From positions 1 through 64,000 of the forward strand of contig JAGVAP010000051.1 of NCBI GenBank assembly GCA_020060215.1: a stretch of 64,000 nucleotides of DNA. Direction: 5' to 3'. Shown piece after piece: positions 48,260-56,984 of this stretch (position 1 is its first letter; the number at the start of each line of letters is the position of its first letter). The notes beneath the pieces were generated by a model. The model did not search any database. It saw nothing but the letters and a program-made list of their open reading frames with translations, and was not told the origin of the DNA. This DNA comes from Deltaproteobacteria bacterium. Its GTDB lineage: Bacteria; Desulfobacterota; DSM-4660; Desulfatiglandales; HGW-15. The position numbers were made by a program, and so were the translations under genes.

Positions 48260-49144
48260 TCAGTCGCCCGATCTGGCCCGCTTGATCAACTCGTCTCCGT
48301 GCTTTTCCAGGTAGGTGTCGAGATCGGCCTTCCAGTCCGGCATGATATTGAGCCCCTGCTTCTTCAGAAGCCGGTTTTCGAGGATGCAGTTGTGGGGCCG
48401 GCGAGCGGGACTGGGCATCTGATTGGAGGAGCAGGGCTCCACGGTGGCCCGGATCCCCAGTCTCTTGAGGACGTGACGGGCCCATTCAAAGCGGCTGCAG
48501 TATCCCTCCGAAGTGGCGTGGTACGTCCCGGTCACACCCGCTTGGATCAACTCCTTTGCCTGGAGCGCCAGCGTGTGGCTCCAGGTGGGGGAGCCGAACT
48601 GGTCGTTCACCACCTTCAGGGTTTTCATCTTCTTGTGAAGGACGTTCTTCAGGATGGATGCGATGAAGTTGCGGCCGTTGAGCCCGTACAGCCATGCGGT
48701 TCTCATGATGATGTAGTCGAAGGCATTGTCGCGGACCGCCACTTCACTGTCCATCTTGCTTCTCCCGTATGCCGAGAGCGGGTCCATGGAATCATCCTCA
48801 AAGTAGGGCTGGGGGACGCTCTTGTACCCGTTGAAAATGTAGTCCGTGGAAAAATGGACCATCTTGCAGCCGAATCGGGCGCAAGCCTGGGCCAGGTTCC
48901 TGGGGCCCTCCACATTCACCTTTTTGACCATGAAGGGTTCTTTCTCGCAGGCGTCCACGTCCGTAAAGGCGGAGCAGTTGAAGACCACCTTGGGCGAGAT
49001 ATGCTGGATCTTGTCGATGACCTTGTCCCAGTAGGTGATATCCAGATCCTTCCGATCCAGGGCAACGATCTCATGCTCGGAACCGAGCACCTCGAAACAC
49101 TCACTTCCAAGCATTCCTTTGCTTCCTGTCAGCAGGATCTTCAT
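48260..49144 (-). CDS. RmlD-like dTDP-4-dehydrorhamnose reductase family protein
   Basis: Extended short-chain dehydrogenase that would reduce a 4-keto nucleotide sugar. It begins MKILLTGSKGMLGSECFEVL with the dinucleotide motif. It then has NCSAFTDVDACEKEPFMVKK, typical of RmlD, MVHFSTDYIFNGYKS with the catalytic serine/threonine, and YGRSKMDSE with the YxxxK pair. The later half has NDQFGSPTWSHTLA and the family's RRPHNCILENRLL end. 294 residues from ATG 49144, with GGGAGG ten bases upstream. Other rml genes are absent, so rhamnose synthesis itself is not shown. It is followed by the KdnB-like gene, suggesting a shared role in surface-sugar synthesis. Confidence 0.88.
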   Translation of the reverse strand: MKILLTGSKGMLGSECFEVLGSEHEIVALDRKDLDITYWDKVIDKIQHISPKVVFNCSAFTDVDACEKEPFMVKKVNVEGPRNLAQACARFGCKMVHFSTDYIFNGYKSVPQPYFEDDSMDPLSAYGRSKMDSEVAVRDNAFDYIIMRTAWLYGLNGRNFIASILKNVLHKKMKTLKVVNDQFGSPTWSHTLALQAKELIQAGVTGTYHATSEGYCSRFEWARHVLKRLGIRATVEPCSSNQMPSPARRPHNCILENRLLKKQGLNIMPDWKADLDTYLEKHGDELIKRARSGD

Positions 49145-49308
49145 CTCGAGCGTACCTCCCGAAAACGGCGACTTTGGCGCCCATTCTATCACAATCCGGT
49201 TACACAGTCACTTACAGATTCCCCTTTTAGCTTGCCTTGCCGTCGAAACTGGTGCTAGTTTTCCTAAAACGGCCTTGTTTTTCCACTCTGTTCCCCGGAT
49301 GGACATTC

Positions 49309-50460
49309 ATGAGACTGGTTTTCGCCCTTGTACTCCTTCTCGGCGCATGGCCGGCTCCAGCGACTGGCACGACCTCTGTCCATAGCCATACCATTCTCCA
49401 GGGCATAGATCTCCTGTATGACGGGGAGACGGATGAGGCAGAGGTCCTGTTTCTTGAAATGCTTACCCGTAATCCGGATGATCCAGCAGGCCACTTCTAT
49501 ATGGCCATGGTGGCCTGGTCCAGGCTCGTGAACGGCTTCTGGTCCGAGGAGCGGGTTGAGGAGTATATCGCGAGGATCGACAGGACGATCTCCGCTGCAA
49601 GGACGGTCATTGAGGACCGAAAGGCCGACGCATACACTTACTTCTATCTGGGGGGCGCGCTGGGGTTCAAGGGCCGTTTCTACCTGATGGAGCACAAGTG
49701 GCTTTCTTCTTTCAATCTCGCTTCAGACGCCATCGAGGCGTTGAAGAAATGCGGCGCCATGGATCCCTCCAACAAGGACGTCCTGCTCGGCCTCGGGATC
49801 TTCGACTACTACACGGACAAGCTCTCCGGTTTTCTCAGATTCCTCACCTTTCTCCTCCTGCACAGGGGAGACCGGGAGGAGGGTCTGCGGAAGCTCCACG
49901 AGGCTGCAGCCGAGGCCGTTTTCTCTTCCACCGAAGCCAAGAGCGTCCTCCTGCACATCTACCTTTACCTCGAAGACGATCGCCTGAAGGCATTGTCCAT
50001 TGCACAGGAGTTGTCCGGTCGCTACAAGAAAAGCAGACTCTACAAGTACCTTGAAGGGGTCGCCTACATCCGTCTGGGAATGGATGCCGAATACCGGAAG
50101 ACGGTTGAGGAGATGCGCGCAAGAGCGGAGAGGGAGGTCTCCGAGAAAAGGGCTGTGCTCTGGACCAGGCAGTCCCTGTACCTGGAGTCCAGCTACGCCC
50201 TTTTCCGCGGGGACGATGAAGGGGCGAGACAGAAGCTCGACCGGATTCTCTCCATGGAGGATCCCGTGAACGACCCCTTGATGATCGCCTACCCCCTGCT
50301 GAAGAAGGGTGTGAGTTACGACCTTCAAGGGGACAGGAAGACGGCTGCGGAGTACTACGTCCGCGTGATGGAAATGGAAAATGGGGCGGGCGCCCAGTTC
50401 CTGGCAGAGAAGTTCCTGAAGGCGCCGGCAAAAAGGAAGGACCCTTTTGTAGGTTATTGA
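49309..50460 (+). CDS. exported TPR-like protein upstream of the TAtT TRAP genes
   Basis: 383 residues with a signal peptide (MRLVFALVLLLGAWPAPATG) from ATG 49309. The mature part is all-helical with TPR-like pairs: TDEAEVLFLEMLTRNPDDPA, YFYLGGALGFKGRFYLMEHK, AIEALKKCGAMDPSNKDVLL and GARQKLDRILSMEDP. The ribosome-binding site is weak. It ends one base before the TatT gene, so the two are translationally coupled. By position and fold it is probably a periplasmic scaffold of the transporter, like the second helical repeat protein sometimes seen beside TAtT genes; that is an inference. Confidence 0.82.
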   Translation: MRLVFALVLLLGAWPAPATGTTSVHSHTILQGIDLLYDGETDEAEVLFLEMLTRNPDDPAGHFYMAMVAWSRLVNGFWSEERVEEYIARIDRTISAARTVIEDRKADAYTYFYLGGALGFKGRFYLMEHKWLSSFNLASDAIEALKKCGAMDPSNKDVLLGLGIFDYYTDKLSGFLRFLTFLLLHRGDREEGLRKLHEAAAEAVFSSTEAKSVLLHIYLYLEDDRLKALSIAQELSGRYKKSRLYKYLEGVAYIRLGMDAEYRKTVEEMRARAEREVSEKRAVLWTRQSLYLESSYALFRGDDEGARQKLDRILSMEDPVNDPLMIAYPLLKKGVSYDLQGDRKTAAEYYVRVMEMENGAGAQFLAEKFLKAPAKRKDPFVGY

Positions 50461-50461
50461 G

Positions 50462-51322
50462 ATGGGACGAATCACCGCTCTGATCATGCTATCGCTGCTT
50501 TTTCTCTCTGCCTCGTGTGCACGGGTCGCCCTGAGGATGAGCCCTCCTCTGGTCCAAAATATGATGGTATCCGTTTTCGAAGAGTGTGATCCCCAGTTGG
50601 CAAGGGAGGCCGTCCCCGCCAACCTGAAGGTGCTGGAGGGCCTTGCAAAGACGGATCCGGACAACAGGGACATCCTGGAGGCCCTGGCCATGGGGTTTGC
50701 AGGGTACGCCCTCCTCTTCCTCGAGGAAGACGATCCGGGCCGCGCCTCCGGCTTCTACCTCCGATCCAGAGGCTATGCCCTGCGCGCCCTCGGCGCAGGG
50801 GGCGATATCCTGATGGACGCCCAAGAGGGAGATCGGGTACCCCAAGTCCTGCGGGACATGGGTCCAGCCGACCTGCAAGCGCTCTTCTGGACGGCCTTCG
50901 CATGGAATGCATGGATCAACCTCCATCTCGACAAGCCGGAGGCCGTCTCGCAACTCGGGGTTGCGCAGGCCTGCCTCGAACGGGTGCTTGCGATCGATCG
51001 AGGCTATTTCCACGGGCTTCCGGAGATAATGCAGGGAGCCATCCTCTCGGCCAGGCCGCAGCTTCTGGGCGGAGAGAAAGAGAAGGCGCGATCTCATTTT
51101 CAAAAGGGACTCGAACGGAGCGGGGGGAAGTTCTTCCCGGCCCGCTACTACTACGCAAGGTACCATGCGGTGTCCGGCCAGGACAGGGATCTCTTTCGCA
51201 GGCTTCTGGGTGAAATCGTGAACGGGGAGCCTCGGACGCTCAAGGAGATGTGCCTGGTCAACACGGTGTTCCAGCAGAAGGCCGCAAGACTGCTGGAGCG
51301 GGAAGAGGAGCTGTTCTACTAG
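50462..51322 (+). CDS. TRAP transporter T-component lipoprotein (TatT)
   Basis: 286 residues. A lipoprotein signal (MGRITALIMLSLLFLSASC) has its lipobox cysteine at residue 19. The mature protein is helical repeats: PANLKVLEGLAKTDPDNRDI, FAGYALLFLEEDDPGRASGF, YLRSRGYALRAL, LFWTAFAWNAWINLHLDKPE. This matches the TatT family described in Treponema pallidum, where a trimer of TPR lipoproteins binds the P-component. The order TPR-TatT-DctP-DctQ-DctM here is a full TAtT-TRAP operon. It likely delivers a hydrophobic or organic-acid ligand to the binding protein. Confidence 0.9.
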   Translation: MGRITALIMLSLLFLSASCARVALRMSPPLVQNMMVSVFEECDPQLAREAVPANLKVLEGLAKTDPDNRDILEALAMGFAGYALLFLEEDDPGRASGFYLRSRGYALRALGAGGDILMDAQEGDRVPQVLRDMGPADLQALFWTAFAWNAWINLHLDKPEAVSQLGVAQACLERVLAIDRGYFHGLPEIMQGAILSARPQLLGGEKEKARSHFQKGLERSGGKFFPARYYYARYHAVSGQDRDLFRRLLGEIVNGEPRTLKEMCLVNTVFQQKAARLLEREEELFY

Positions 51323-51417
51323 CGATCGGCGCTCCGGAATCCTAGGTCTTGCATGTTTGGCGAACCTCTATAGGACGGGGTTCGAGAAATCCATTCCGAG
51401 TGTAGAGAGGGTTCACG

Positions 51418-52434
51418 TTGAATCATTCGAAATCATGGGTGTCCCTGTTCGTTTTCGTGGCGGGGCTTCTCCTGCACCCGGGCCCGGCCTGGTCGGCGGA
51501 AAAGCACGTCATCAAATTCGCCACCCTCGCCCCCGAAGGCTCCTCCTGGATGAAGGCCATGAGGGGACTGGAGGCGGTCGTCAAGGACAAGAGCCGGGGG
51601 GATGTGACCTTTCGGGTATACCCCGGGGGCGTGGCCGGGGATGAGCTGGACGTCCTGAGGAAGATGCGCATCGGCCAGATCCATGCCGCCGCTTTCTCCG
51701 GAGTGGGTTTCGGGGAGATCCTTCCCATGGTCAGGGTGCTGGATCTCCCGTTCCTCTTCCGGGGGTATCCGGAGATCGACAGGGTGCACGAAGAGCTCGA
51801 GGAATACTTTTCGAAACAGTTCCTGGACAAGGGGTTCGTGCTGCTTTCATGGGCCGAGGTGGGCAACGTGCATCTGTTCTCCCAACAGCCCATCAGGAAG
51901 GTGGAAGACATTGCCCGGATGAAGGTATGGACCTGGTCCGGGGATCCCATTGCCAAAGAGACCTTCACCCGCATGGGGACCAGTCCCATTCCCCTTTCGA
52001 TCGCGGACGTCATCACCTCCCTGAACACGGGGATGATCGACACGGTCTATGGGCCGCCCATCGGCGCCGTCGCGCTCCAGTGGCATCGGTACCTGAAACA
52101 CATGACGGCCCTGCCCCTGGCCCATTCCACCGGGGCGCTCCTGATCTCGGCCGACGTCTTCAAGCGCATCCCCGAGGCACACTCGCGGATGATCAAAGAA
52201 GAGTTCAGGTCGGCGATGGTCCGCCTGACCCGGGAATTGCGCGCACAAACCGATTCCGCCGTCCAGGTCATGCAGAAAGGCGGCCTCGCCGTTACACCGA
52301 TGCCCTCCGGGCCGGACCTGGACGACTTCTACCGGATTCACGATCAGGTGGCCGGGAAACTGGCGGGGGATCTCTTCCCCAAGGAGGTGCTGGAGAGGCT
52401 TTACGCCATCCTGAGGGGGCTCAGAAAGAAGTGA
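51418..52434 (+). CDS. dctP: TRAP transporter substrate-binding protein DctP
   Basis: 338 residues with a signal peptide (LFVFVAGLLLHPGPAWSAEK). The mature part begins VIKFATLAPEGSSWMKAMRG. The DctP core has VTFRVYPGGVAGDELDVLRK, MRIGQIHAAAFSGVG, LDLPFLFRGYPEIDRVHEEL, and VWTWSGDPIAKETFTRMG where the ligand arginine is usually found. TTG at 51418 is chosen because GAGAGGG lies six bases before it and the signal peptide follows directly. It is the P-component of the TAtT system; its stop overlaps the GTG of dctQ by four bases. Confidence 0.93.
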   Translation: MNHSKSWVSLFVFVAGLLLHPGPAWSAEKHVIKFATLAPEGSSWMKAMRGLEAVVKDKSRGDVTFRVYPGGVAGDELDVLRKMRIGQIHAAAFSGVGFGEILPMVRVLDLPFLFRGYPEIDRVHEELEEYFSKQFLDKGFVLLSWAEVGNVHLFSQQPIRKVEDIARMKVWTWSGDPIAKETFTRMGTSPIPLSIADVITSLNTGMIDTVYGPPIGAVALQWHRYLKHMTALPLAHSTGALLISADVFKRIPEAHSRMIKEEFRSAMVRLTRELRAQTDSAVQVMQKGGLAVTPMPSGPDLDDFYRIHDQVAGKLAGDLFPKEVLERLYAILRGLRKK

Positions 52435-52958
52435 AGACTCTCAAGCAGATCGAACGGGCGCTGGCAAGGTTCGAGGGCTGGTTCATCATCGCCCTCCTCT
52501 CGGAGATGATCGGGCTCACTTTCATCCAGGTACTGCTGAGGAATCTCCACATCCACGGCCGCATCCAACAGGCCAACCTCCTCCTCGGCCAGATCGACTG
52601 GGCCGAGCCGCTGGTGAGGCTCTCCGTTCTGTGGGTCACCTTCCTGGGGGCGTCTCTCCTGACTGCGGAGAAACGCCACATCAAGATCGACATCCTGTCA
52701 TCCGTACTGACCGCAAGGTGGCTCCCCTGGCGTGAAGCGATCGTCTCCCTGGCAGCGGCCCTTGTCTGCGGCCTCATGTTCGCCGCCTCCCTGGAATACG
52801 TGGGGCTGGAATACCGGTCGGGCACCACCCTGTTTCTGGGTATTCCGTCGTGGGTGACCCAGCTCATCCTGCCCGCCGGCTTCCTTCTCATCCTGCTGAG
52901 GTTTCTATTCAGGGCCGCAGAGGAGGTGACACCCCTGTTCAGGGGAAGCATCAGATGA
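52431..52958 (+). CDS. dctQ: TRAP transporter small permease DctQ
   Basis: 175 residues with four membrane helices, for example FEGWFIIALLSEMIGLTFIQ and ILPAGFLLILLRFLFRAAEE. The family motif LVRLSVLWVTFLGASLLTAEKRHIKID is present in parts (LGASLLTAEKRHIKIDILSS). GTG 52431 overlaps the dctP stop (GTGA), and the dctQ stop overlaps the dctM ATG (ATGA). The overlaps indicate strict co-translation. Confidence 0.92.
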   Translation: MKTLKQIERALARFEGWFIIALLSEMIGLTFIQVLLRNLHIHGRIQQANLLLGQIDWAEPLVRLSVLWVTFLGASLLTAEKRHIKIDILSSVLTARWLPWREAIVSLAAALVCGLMFAASLEYVGLEYRSGTTLFLGIPSWVTQLILPAGFLLILLRFLFRAAEEVTPLFRGSIR

Positions 52959-54232
52959 TCACGACCCTGGCCTTTCTCCTCATCCTGCTCGCGATCGCAG
53001 GGATGCCCGTCTTCTCGGCGATGATGGCCGCGGCCATGCTGGGGCTTTACGTGAACCAGGTCGGCTTTTCCGCCGTACCCCTGGAGATCTATCGACTGGC
53101 CAACGCCCCCGTGCTCCTGGCGATCCCCTTTTTCACCTTTGCAGGCTACCTCCTGGCGGAGGGCGGAACGCCCGACAGACTCATCCGATTTGCGAGGAGC
53201 CTCTTTGGATGGATACCGGGCGGGCTCGGCGTGGTCGCCCTGGTGACCTGTGCGTTCTTCACCGCAATCACTGGCGCCACAGGAATAACGATCGTCGCCC
53301 TTGGGGGACTCCTGCTGCCCGCCCTCCTCTCGGAGAAATACGAGGAGAGGTTCTCCCTGGGGCTGGTCACTTCTTCGGGGAGCCTCGGACTGCATTTCCC
53401 TCCCAGCCTCCCCATCATCCTTTACGGCTTTGTGTCGGGGGTCAGCATCGAGTCGCTCTTCGTCGCGGGCATCCTGCCCGGCGCATTCCTGGTTGTCTCT
53501 CTGTCGGTCTTCTCCGTTTACACGGGAAGCAAATGGCGCATCGGGAGACCCCCCTTTTCCGCTTCAGAGTTTCTTGGTTCACTCCGGGCGGCGGCATGGG
53601 AAATCCCCATCCCTTTTCTCATCCTGGCCTGCATATACAGCGGCATCTGCACGGCAACCGAGGCCGGAGCGCTCACCGCGGTCTACGTGCTCTTCGTCAA
53701 GCTGCTGGTGTTCAAGGAGTTGGACCTGGTGCGGGACGTCCCGAAGGTCATGCTCGAAAGCATGAAGATGGTGGGAGGGATCATGATCGTGCTCGGGGCG
53801 GCGCTCGGTTTCACCAACTTCCTGGTGGATGCCTTCATTCCCATGCAGATCCTGGAGTGGATGGAGGGAGTGGTGGGAAGCAGGTTGGGGCTCCTTCTCC
53901 TCATGAACCTGTTCCTGATCGTGGTCGGATGCATGATGGACATCTTCAGCGCCATTCTGGTCGTGGTTCCCCTGATCATGCCCCTGGCCTCCAGATTCGG
54001 GATCGATCCGGTGCACCTGGGGATCGTCTTCCTGACCAATCTCGGGATCGGATACAACACCCCCCCCATCGGCATCAATCTCTTCATCGCCAGCACCCGG
54101 TTCAATCGCCCGATCACCGAGATCTCCCGGGCGGCCCTCCCCTTCCTCATCCTCATGCTGATCGTGCTCCTCGTGATCACCTACTGGCCGCCGCTGACGT
54201 TGTTCCTGCCGGGGCTTATGAGAGGGCAGTAG
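52955..54232 (+). CDS. dctM: TRAP transporter large permease DctM
   Basis: 425 residues with 12 or so membrane segments. Typical DctM blocks: FLLILLAIAGMPVFSAMMAA, IPFFTFAGYLLAEGGTPDRL, GALTAVYVLFVKLL preceded by ATEA, and GCMMDIFSAILVVVPLIMPL. NLGIGYNTPPIGINLFIAST follows near the end. It forms the ion-driven channel of the TAtT-TRAP importer. A 154-base gap with its own promoter separates it from the next gene. Confidence 0.95.
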   Translation: MITTLAFLLILLAIAGMPVFSAMMAAAMLGLYVNQVGFSAVPLEIYRLANAPVLLAIPFFTFAGYLLAEGGTPDRLIRFARSLFGWIPGGLGVVALVTCAFFTAITGATGITIVALGGLLLPALLSEKYEERFSLGLVTSSGSLGLHFPPSLPIILYGFVSGVSIESLFVAGILPGAFLVVSLSVFSVYTGSKWRIGRPPFSASEFLGSLRAAAWEIPIPFLILACIYSGICTATEAGALTAVYVLFVKLLVFKELDLVRDVPKVMLESMKMVGGIMIVLGAALGFTNFLVDAFIPMQILEWMEGVVGSRLGLLLLMNLFLIVVGCMMDIFSAILVVVPLIMPLASRFGIDPVHLGIVFLTNLGIGYNTPPIGINLFIASTRFNRPITEISRAALPFLILMLIVLLVITYWPPLTLFLPGLMRGQ

Positions 54233-54264
54233 GAAGGGAATCCGTACGGTCTTTCCCGATCTGC

Positions 54265-54292
54265 TTGCATTTCCCGCCGGGGGAATTATATT
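54265..54292 (+). promoter_or_regulatory. promoter of the second FmdB-type gene
   Basis: -35 TTGCAT (54265-54270), 16-base spacer, -10 TATATT (54287-54292). The leader to ATG 54387 would be about 88 bases. Confidence 0.48.
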
Positions 54293-54386
54293 GGTAGGAA
54301 TTTTCGGCCTCGGGGAGAGGGCCGGCAGCGTGGTGGCGCCTGCTTCCGATTCGCTGCATCAGAGATCTTTTTCCGGAGATGACTTT

Positions 54387-54602
54387 ATGCCTATCTATGA
54401 ATTCAAGTGCAACAAGTGCGGCAAGGAATTCGAGCATCTTCTCTTTTCTTCCAGCAACACGGAACCGGCCCCCTGCCCCGCCTGCGGAAAGGAGGACACC
54501 TGCAGGCTCATGTCTTCCTTCTCCTGTTCGTCTTCGTCCGGCGGGTCCATAGGGAGTTCGTCCTCCTGCTCCGGTCATTCGCATTCCGGGGGCTTTTCCT
54601 GA
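54387..54602 (+). CDS. FmdB-type zinc ribbon protein with Ser/Gly/Cys tail (71 aa)
   Basis: It begins MPIYEFKCNKCGKEFEHLLF and has a second knuckle APCPACGKEDTC, the standard FmdB zinc ribbon. The tail is rich in serine, glycine, cysteine and histidine (SFSCSSSSGGSIGSSSSCSG and HSHSGGFS), a feature of one branch of this family and possibly an additional metal-binding end. GGAG lies eight bases before ATG 54387. The other FmdB protein in this window (26374-26715) has a different, helical tail. A tiny membrane protein gene follows after about 270 bases. Confidence 0.9.
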   Translation: MPIYEFKCNKCGKEFEHLLFSSSNTEPAPCPACGKEDTCRLMSSFSCSSSSGGSIGSSSSCSGHSHSGGFS

Positions 54603-54734
54603 GGCTGATGAGGGGCAGCCGTGTGCTGCCTGAGAGCCGATAGGTCGGAGATCAGAAGGTAGAAATCAGCAGAGCCGCTGACCGCGTCGCGGCCGGTTCG
54701 ATCGTTGAGAACATGCTCTTGCGGTTTCTCTTCT

Positions 54735-54761
54735 GTAGGAGCAAGCTCCTGCTTGCGACTC
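54735..54761. repeat. GTAGGAGC-type dispersed repeat, copy 1
   Basis: GTAGGAGCAAGCTCCTGCTTGCGAC folds as GAGCAAG/CTTGC around CTCC. Related words occur at 55034-55059 and 62149-62217. It resembles the GTAGGAGCxxGC REP family known from many proteobacteria. Confidence 0.6.
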
Positions 54762-54869
54762 TTTTCGGAGTTGAACTGGCGCTTGCGTTGCGGGTCGGTC
54801 CCCCCGGATGAATCCAAAAGCAATGTGGCACGGACAAGCTCGTTTGTCCGGGTCTTCGAGAGGTTCATG

Positions 54870-54953
54870 ATGATCTGGTGGTTGCTTCTGGTAGTTGGAA
54901 TCTGGCTGTTGCTCCAGCTCTACATCCTTCCCAAGATGGGCGTCTCCACTTGA
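54870..54953 (+). CDS. micro-membrane protein (27 aa)
   Basis: The second of two adjacent ATG codons (54870) has GAGAGG six bases upstream and opens MIWWLLLVVGIWLLLQLYIL, then PKMGVST and TGA. It is one membrane helix with a short polar end. The composition and ribosome-binding site make it more than a chance frame, and I recall similar short proteins ending LPKxGVST in Desulfobacterota. The function is unknown. It lies between repeat-rich segments downstream of the FmdB gene. Confidence 0.5.
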   Translation: MIWWLLLVVGIWLLLQLYILPKMGVST

Positions 54954-55223
54954 ATGAGGGAGAGTTGTCGGTCGGACAACAAAGAAACAAGGGATGAGGG
55001 ACGACCGCTTCGCTAGGAGGAGGGACGAGAACTCAAGGAGCAAGCGCCTGCTTTTGATTCCGCTGAACGCCGAACATCCCACGTCCAAGGTCGAACATCG
55101 AATGTAAGAAACGAGGGACCATCCCTCGCCAAGAGGTGCGCAAGCCGCTGTTCCCGTGAAAAGTCCTGGTTCACCCTTCGATGCCGGGAGGGTGAACGGA
55201 TGAACGGAATGAGTGCGCCGGAA
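54954..55223. other. intergenic, repeat-like remnants only
   Basis: Convergent gap between the micro-membrane protein and the leftward acyl-CoA ligase. It contains a GGAGCAAGCGCCTGCTTTTG fragment (about 55038-55057) of the GTAGGAGC repeat and a sequence rich in GAGGGACGAG words. I see no gene in it and no clear terminator. Confidence 0.45.
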
Positions 55224-56858
55224 TCACCCTTGCGCCCTGCGCTTTTCTTCATCCCTGATCTCGCGCCGCAGGAGCTTGCCCACCTTTGATTTGGGCAGCA
55301 TGTCCCTGAATTCGATGTACTGGGGGACCTTGTACGACACGAGCTGCTTGCGGCACCATTTGATCAGGTCATATCCGGTGATCCCCTTGATATCCGCCTT
55401 GAGCACCACGTAGGCCTTGATCCGCTCGCCGACCTTCTCATCCGGTATTCCCACGACACACGAGCCCACCACGGCCGGATGCTCCTGAAGCACCGCCTCG
55501 ATCTCGGAGGCCGAGACCCTGTACCCTTTGTGTTTGATGGTGTCCACGGTGCGGTCCACGAAGAAGAGATTCCCTTCCTCGTCCAGGGAGAGGATGTCCG
55601 CGGTGCGATACCATAGCCTGCCTTCCAGCTGCACGAAAGAGGATGCGGTCTCTTCGGGTTTATGGATATAACCCTTCACCATGTGCTCCGAGGAGACCAG
55701 CAGCTCGCCGGGCTCCCCCTTCCTCACCTCCTCCAGGGTGTTCGGGTCCACCAGCTTGATCCGTTTGCTCGGTACGACGCGCCCCACGCTCCTCGGCGGG
55801 TTCTTGACATTCACCGGGCACATGGCGACCCCCCCGCAGGTCTCGGTGGCGCCGTACCCCTGGTAGATCTCTTTTCCGAACTTGTCGCTCCACCGTTTAC
55901 CCACCTCAACCGGCAGAACGTCCCCTGCACTGTACCAGTAATCCACGGAGCGCAGGTCGTACTGATCGATGCGGTCGTGTTCCAGCATCATGCGGTAGAG
56001 CGTGGGGACCCCGATCATGGTCCTCGCCTTGAAGCGCCGGATCGAGTCAAACGTGGCGTCCAGATTGACCCTGGGCTGAATCAGGAGGGTCCCGCCCACA
56101 AGGAGGATACAGAGGCTGCATGTCTGCCCCAGGATGTGAAAAAGAGGCGCGTTGCCCAGGATGACGTTCTCCTCCACGGGGAACAGGGGCTCACAGACCC
56201 TGATCTGCTCGTCCATGGATACCAGGAAGAGGGAATGGGAAAGGGGAACGCCTTTGGGGTATTTGGTGGTGCCTCCGGTATAGAGGATCTCGGCCACGTC
56301 TCCTCCCTGCCGGGCCGGCTCGGGGGGAGAGGCCGTTCTTCGGGAAGCCATCAGTCCCGCAAACGAGTGGACATCCTTTCCGAACGCGATCTTGCCCCTC
56401 GGCACGACATCGGAGAGGTAACCGAACGCCCGCTTCCACCACGGAAGCAGGTCCACCATGCCCGTGACGATGACCCTCCTGACCTTGGTCTCCGGCAATA
56501 CCCTTTTCACATATCCGAAGTTGGTGTCCGCGCAGACAACGGTCTCGGCTTCCCCGTCGTTTGCAATGTACCTGAGGTCATGGGGGGTGTAGATCGGGGT
56601 GATCGGAAGGCACACCGCGTCCGCCCGCTGAATCCCGAGCCACGCCACGACCCACTGAACGGTATTCGGCAGATAGAGGACCACGCGCTCTCCGGGCCGA
56701 ACCCCCAGGTCTGTCAGTGCGGCGGCGAATCGAAGGGCCATCTCCTTCAGCCGGGAGTAGGAGTAGCGGGTTCCAAGGTAGATCAAGGCCGTGTGGCGTC
56801 CCCGCCTCGCTGCGGTGGCTTCGAACGTGTTCCAAATGTTGTGGCTGTTTGGGCTCAT
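55224..56858 (-). CDS. AMP-dependent acyl-CoA ligase
   Basis: Adenylate-forming enzyme joining a carboxylic acid to CoA, 544 residues. The P-loop-like motif is ILYTGGTTKYPKGVPLSHSL (about 195). The A5 motif is YQGYGATETCGG, A7 is LWYRTADILSLDEEGNLFFV, A8 is DRTVDTIKHKGYRVSASEIE, and the catalytic lysine is in KSKVGKLLRRE near the C-terminus. It looks like a fatty-acyl-CoA ligase of the FadD/LcfB class. ATG 56858 is used; a GTG lies one codon earlier and neither has a good ribosome-binding site. It is the last gene after livKHMGF on the same strand, suggesting that the transported acid is activated here. Confidence 0.92.
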   Translation of the reverse strand: MSPNSHNIWNTFEATAARRGRHTALIYLGTRYSYSRLKEMALRFAAALTDLGVRPGERVVLYLPNTVQWVVAWLGIQRADAVCLPITPIYTPHDLRYIANDGEAETVVCADTNFGYVKRVLPETKVRRVIVTGMVDLLPWWKRAFGYLSDVVPRGKIAFGKDVHSFAGLMASRRTASPPEPARQGGDVAEILYTGGTTKYPKGVPLSHSLFLVSMDEQIRVCEPLFPVEENVILGNAPLFHILGQTCSLCILLVGGTLLIQPRVNLDATFDSIRRFKARTMIGVPTLYRMMLEHDRIDQYDLRSVDYWYSAGDVLPVEVGKRWSDKFGKEIYQGYGATETCGGVAMCPVNVKNPPRSVGRVVPSKRIKLVDPNTLEEVRKGEPGELLVSSEHMVKGYIHKPEETASSFVQLEGRLWYRTADILSLDEEGNLFFVDRTVDTIKHKGYRVSASEIEAVLQEHPAVVGSCVVGIPDEKVGERIKAYVVLKADIKGITGYDLIKWCRKQLVSYKVPQYIEFRDMLPKSKVGKLLRREIRDEEKRRAQG

Positions 56859-56920
56859 CACTCACTTCACATGGCTTGTCGTGTTCACCGTTCGGGACCG
56901 CAGGAGGGTCCCGGTCTTCG

Positions 56921-56944
56921 TTCCCACGCGGGAGCTTGGGAACA
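56921..56944. repeat. GTTCCCACGC palindromic repeat, copy 2
   Basis: 24 bases beginning GTTCCCACGCGGGAGC and ending TTGGGAAC, an imperfect palindrome. It matches the copy at 39625-39648 at 20 of 24 positions. It sits in the 126-base gap between livF and the ligase gene. Confidence 0.7.
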
Positions 56945-56984
56945 CAATCGTTTTTTTCAATGACAGATGATCAACCACGCCTGT

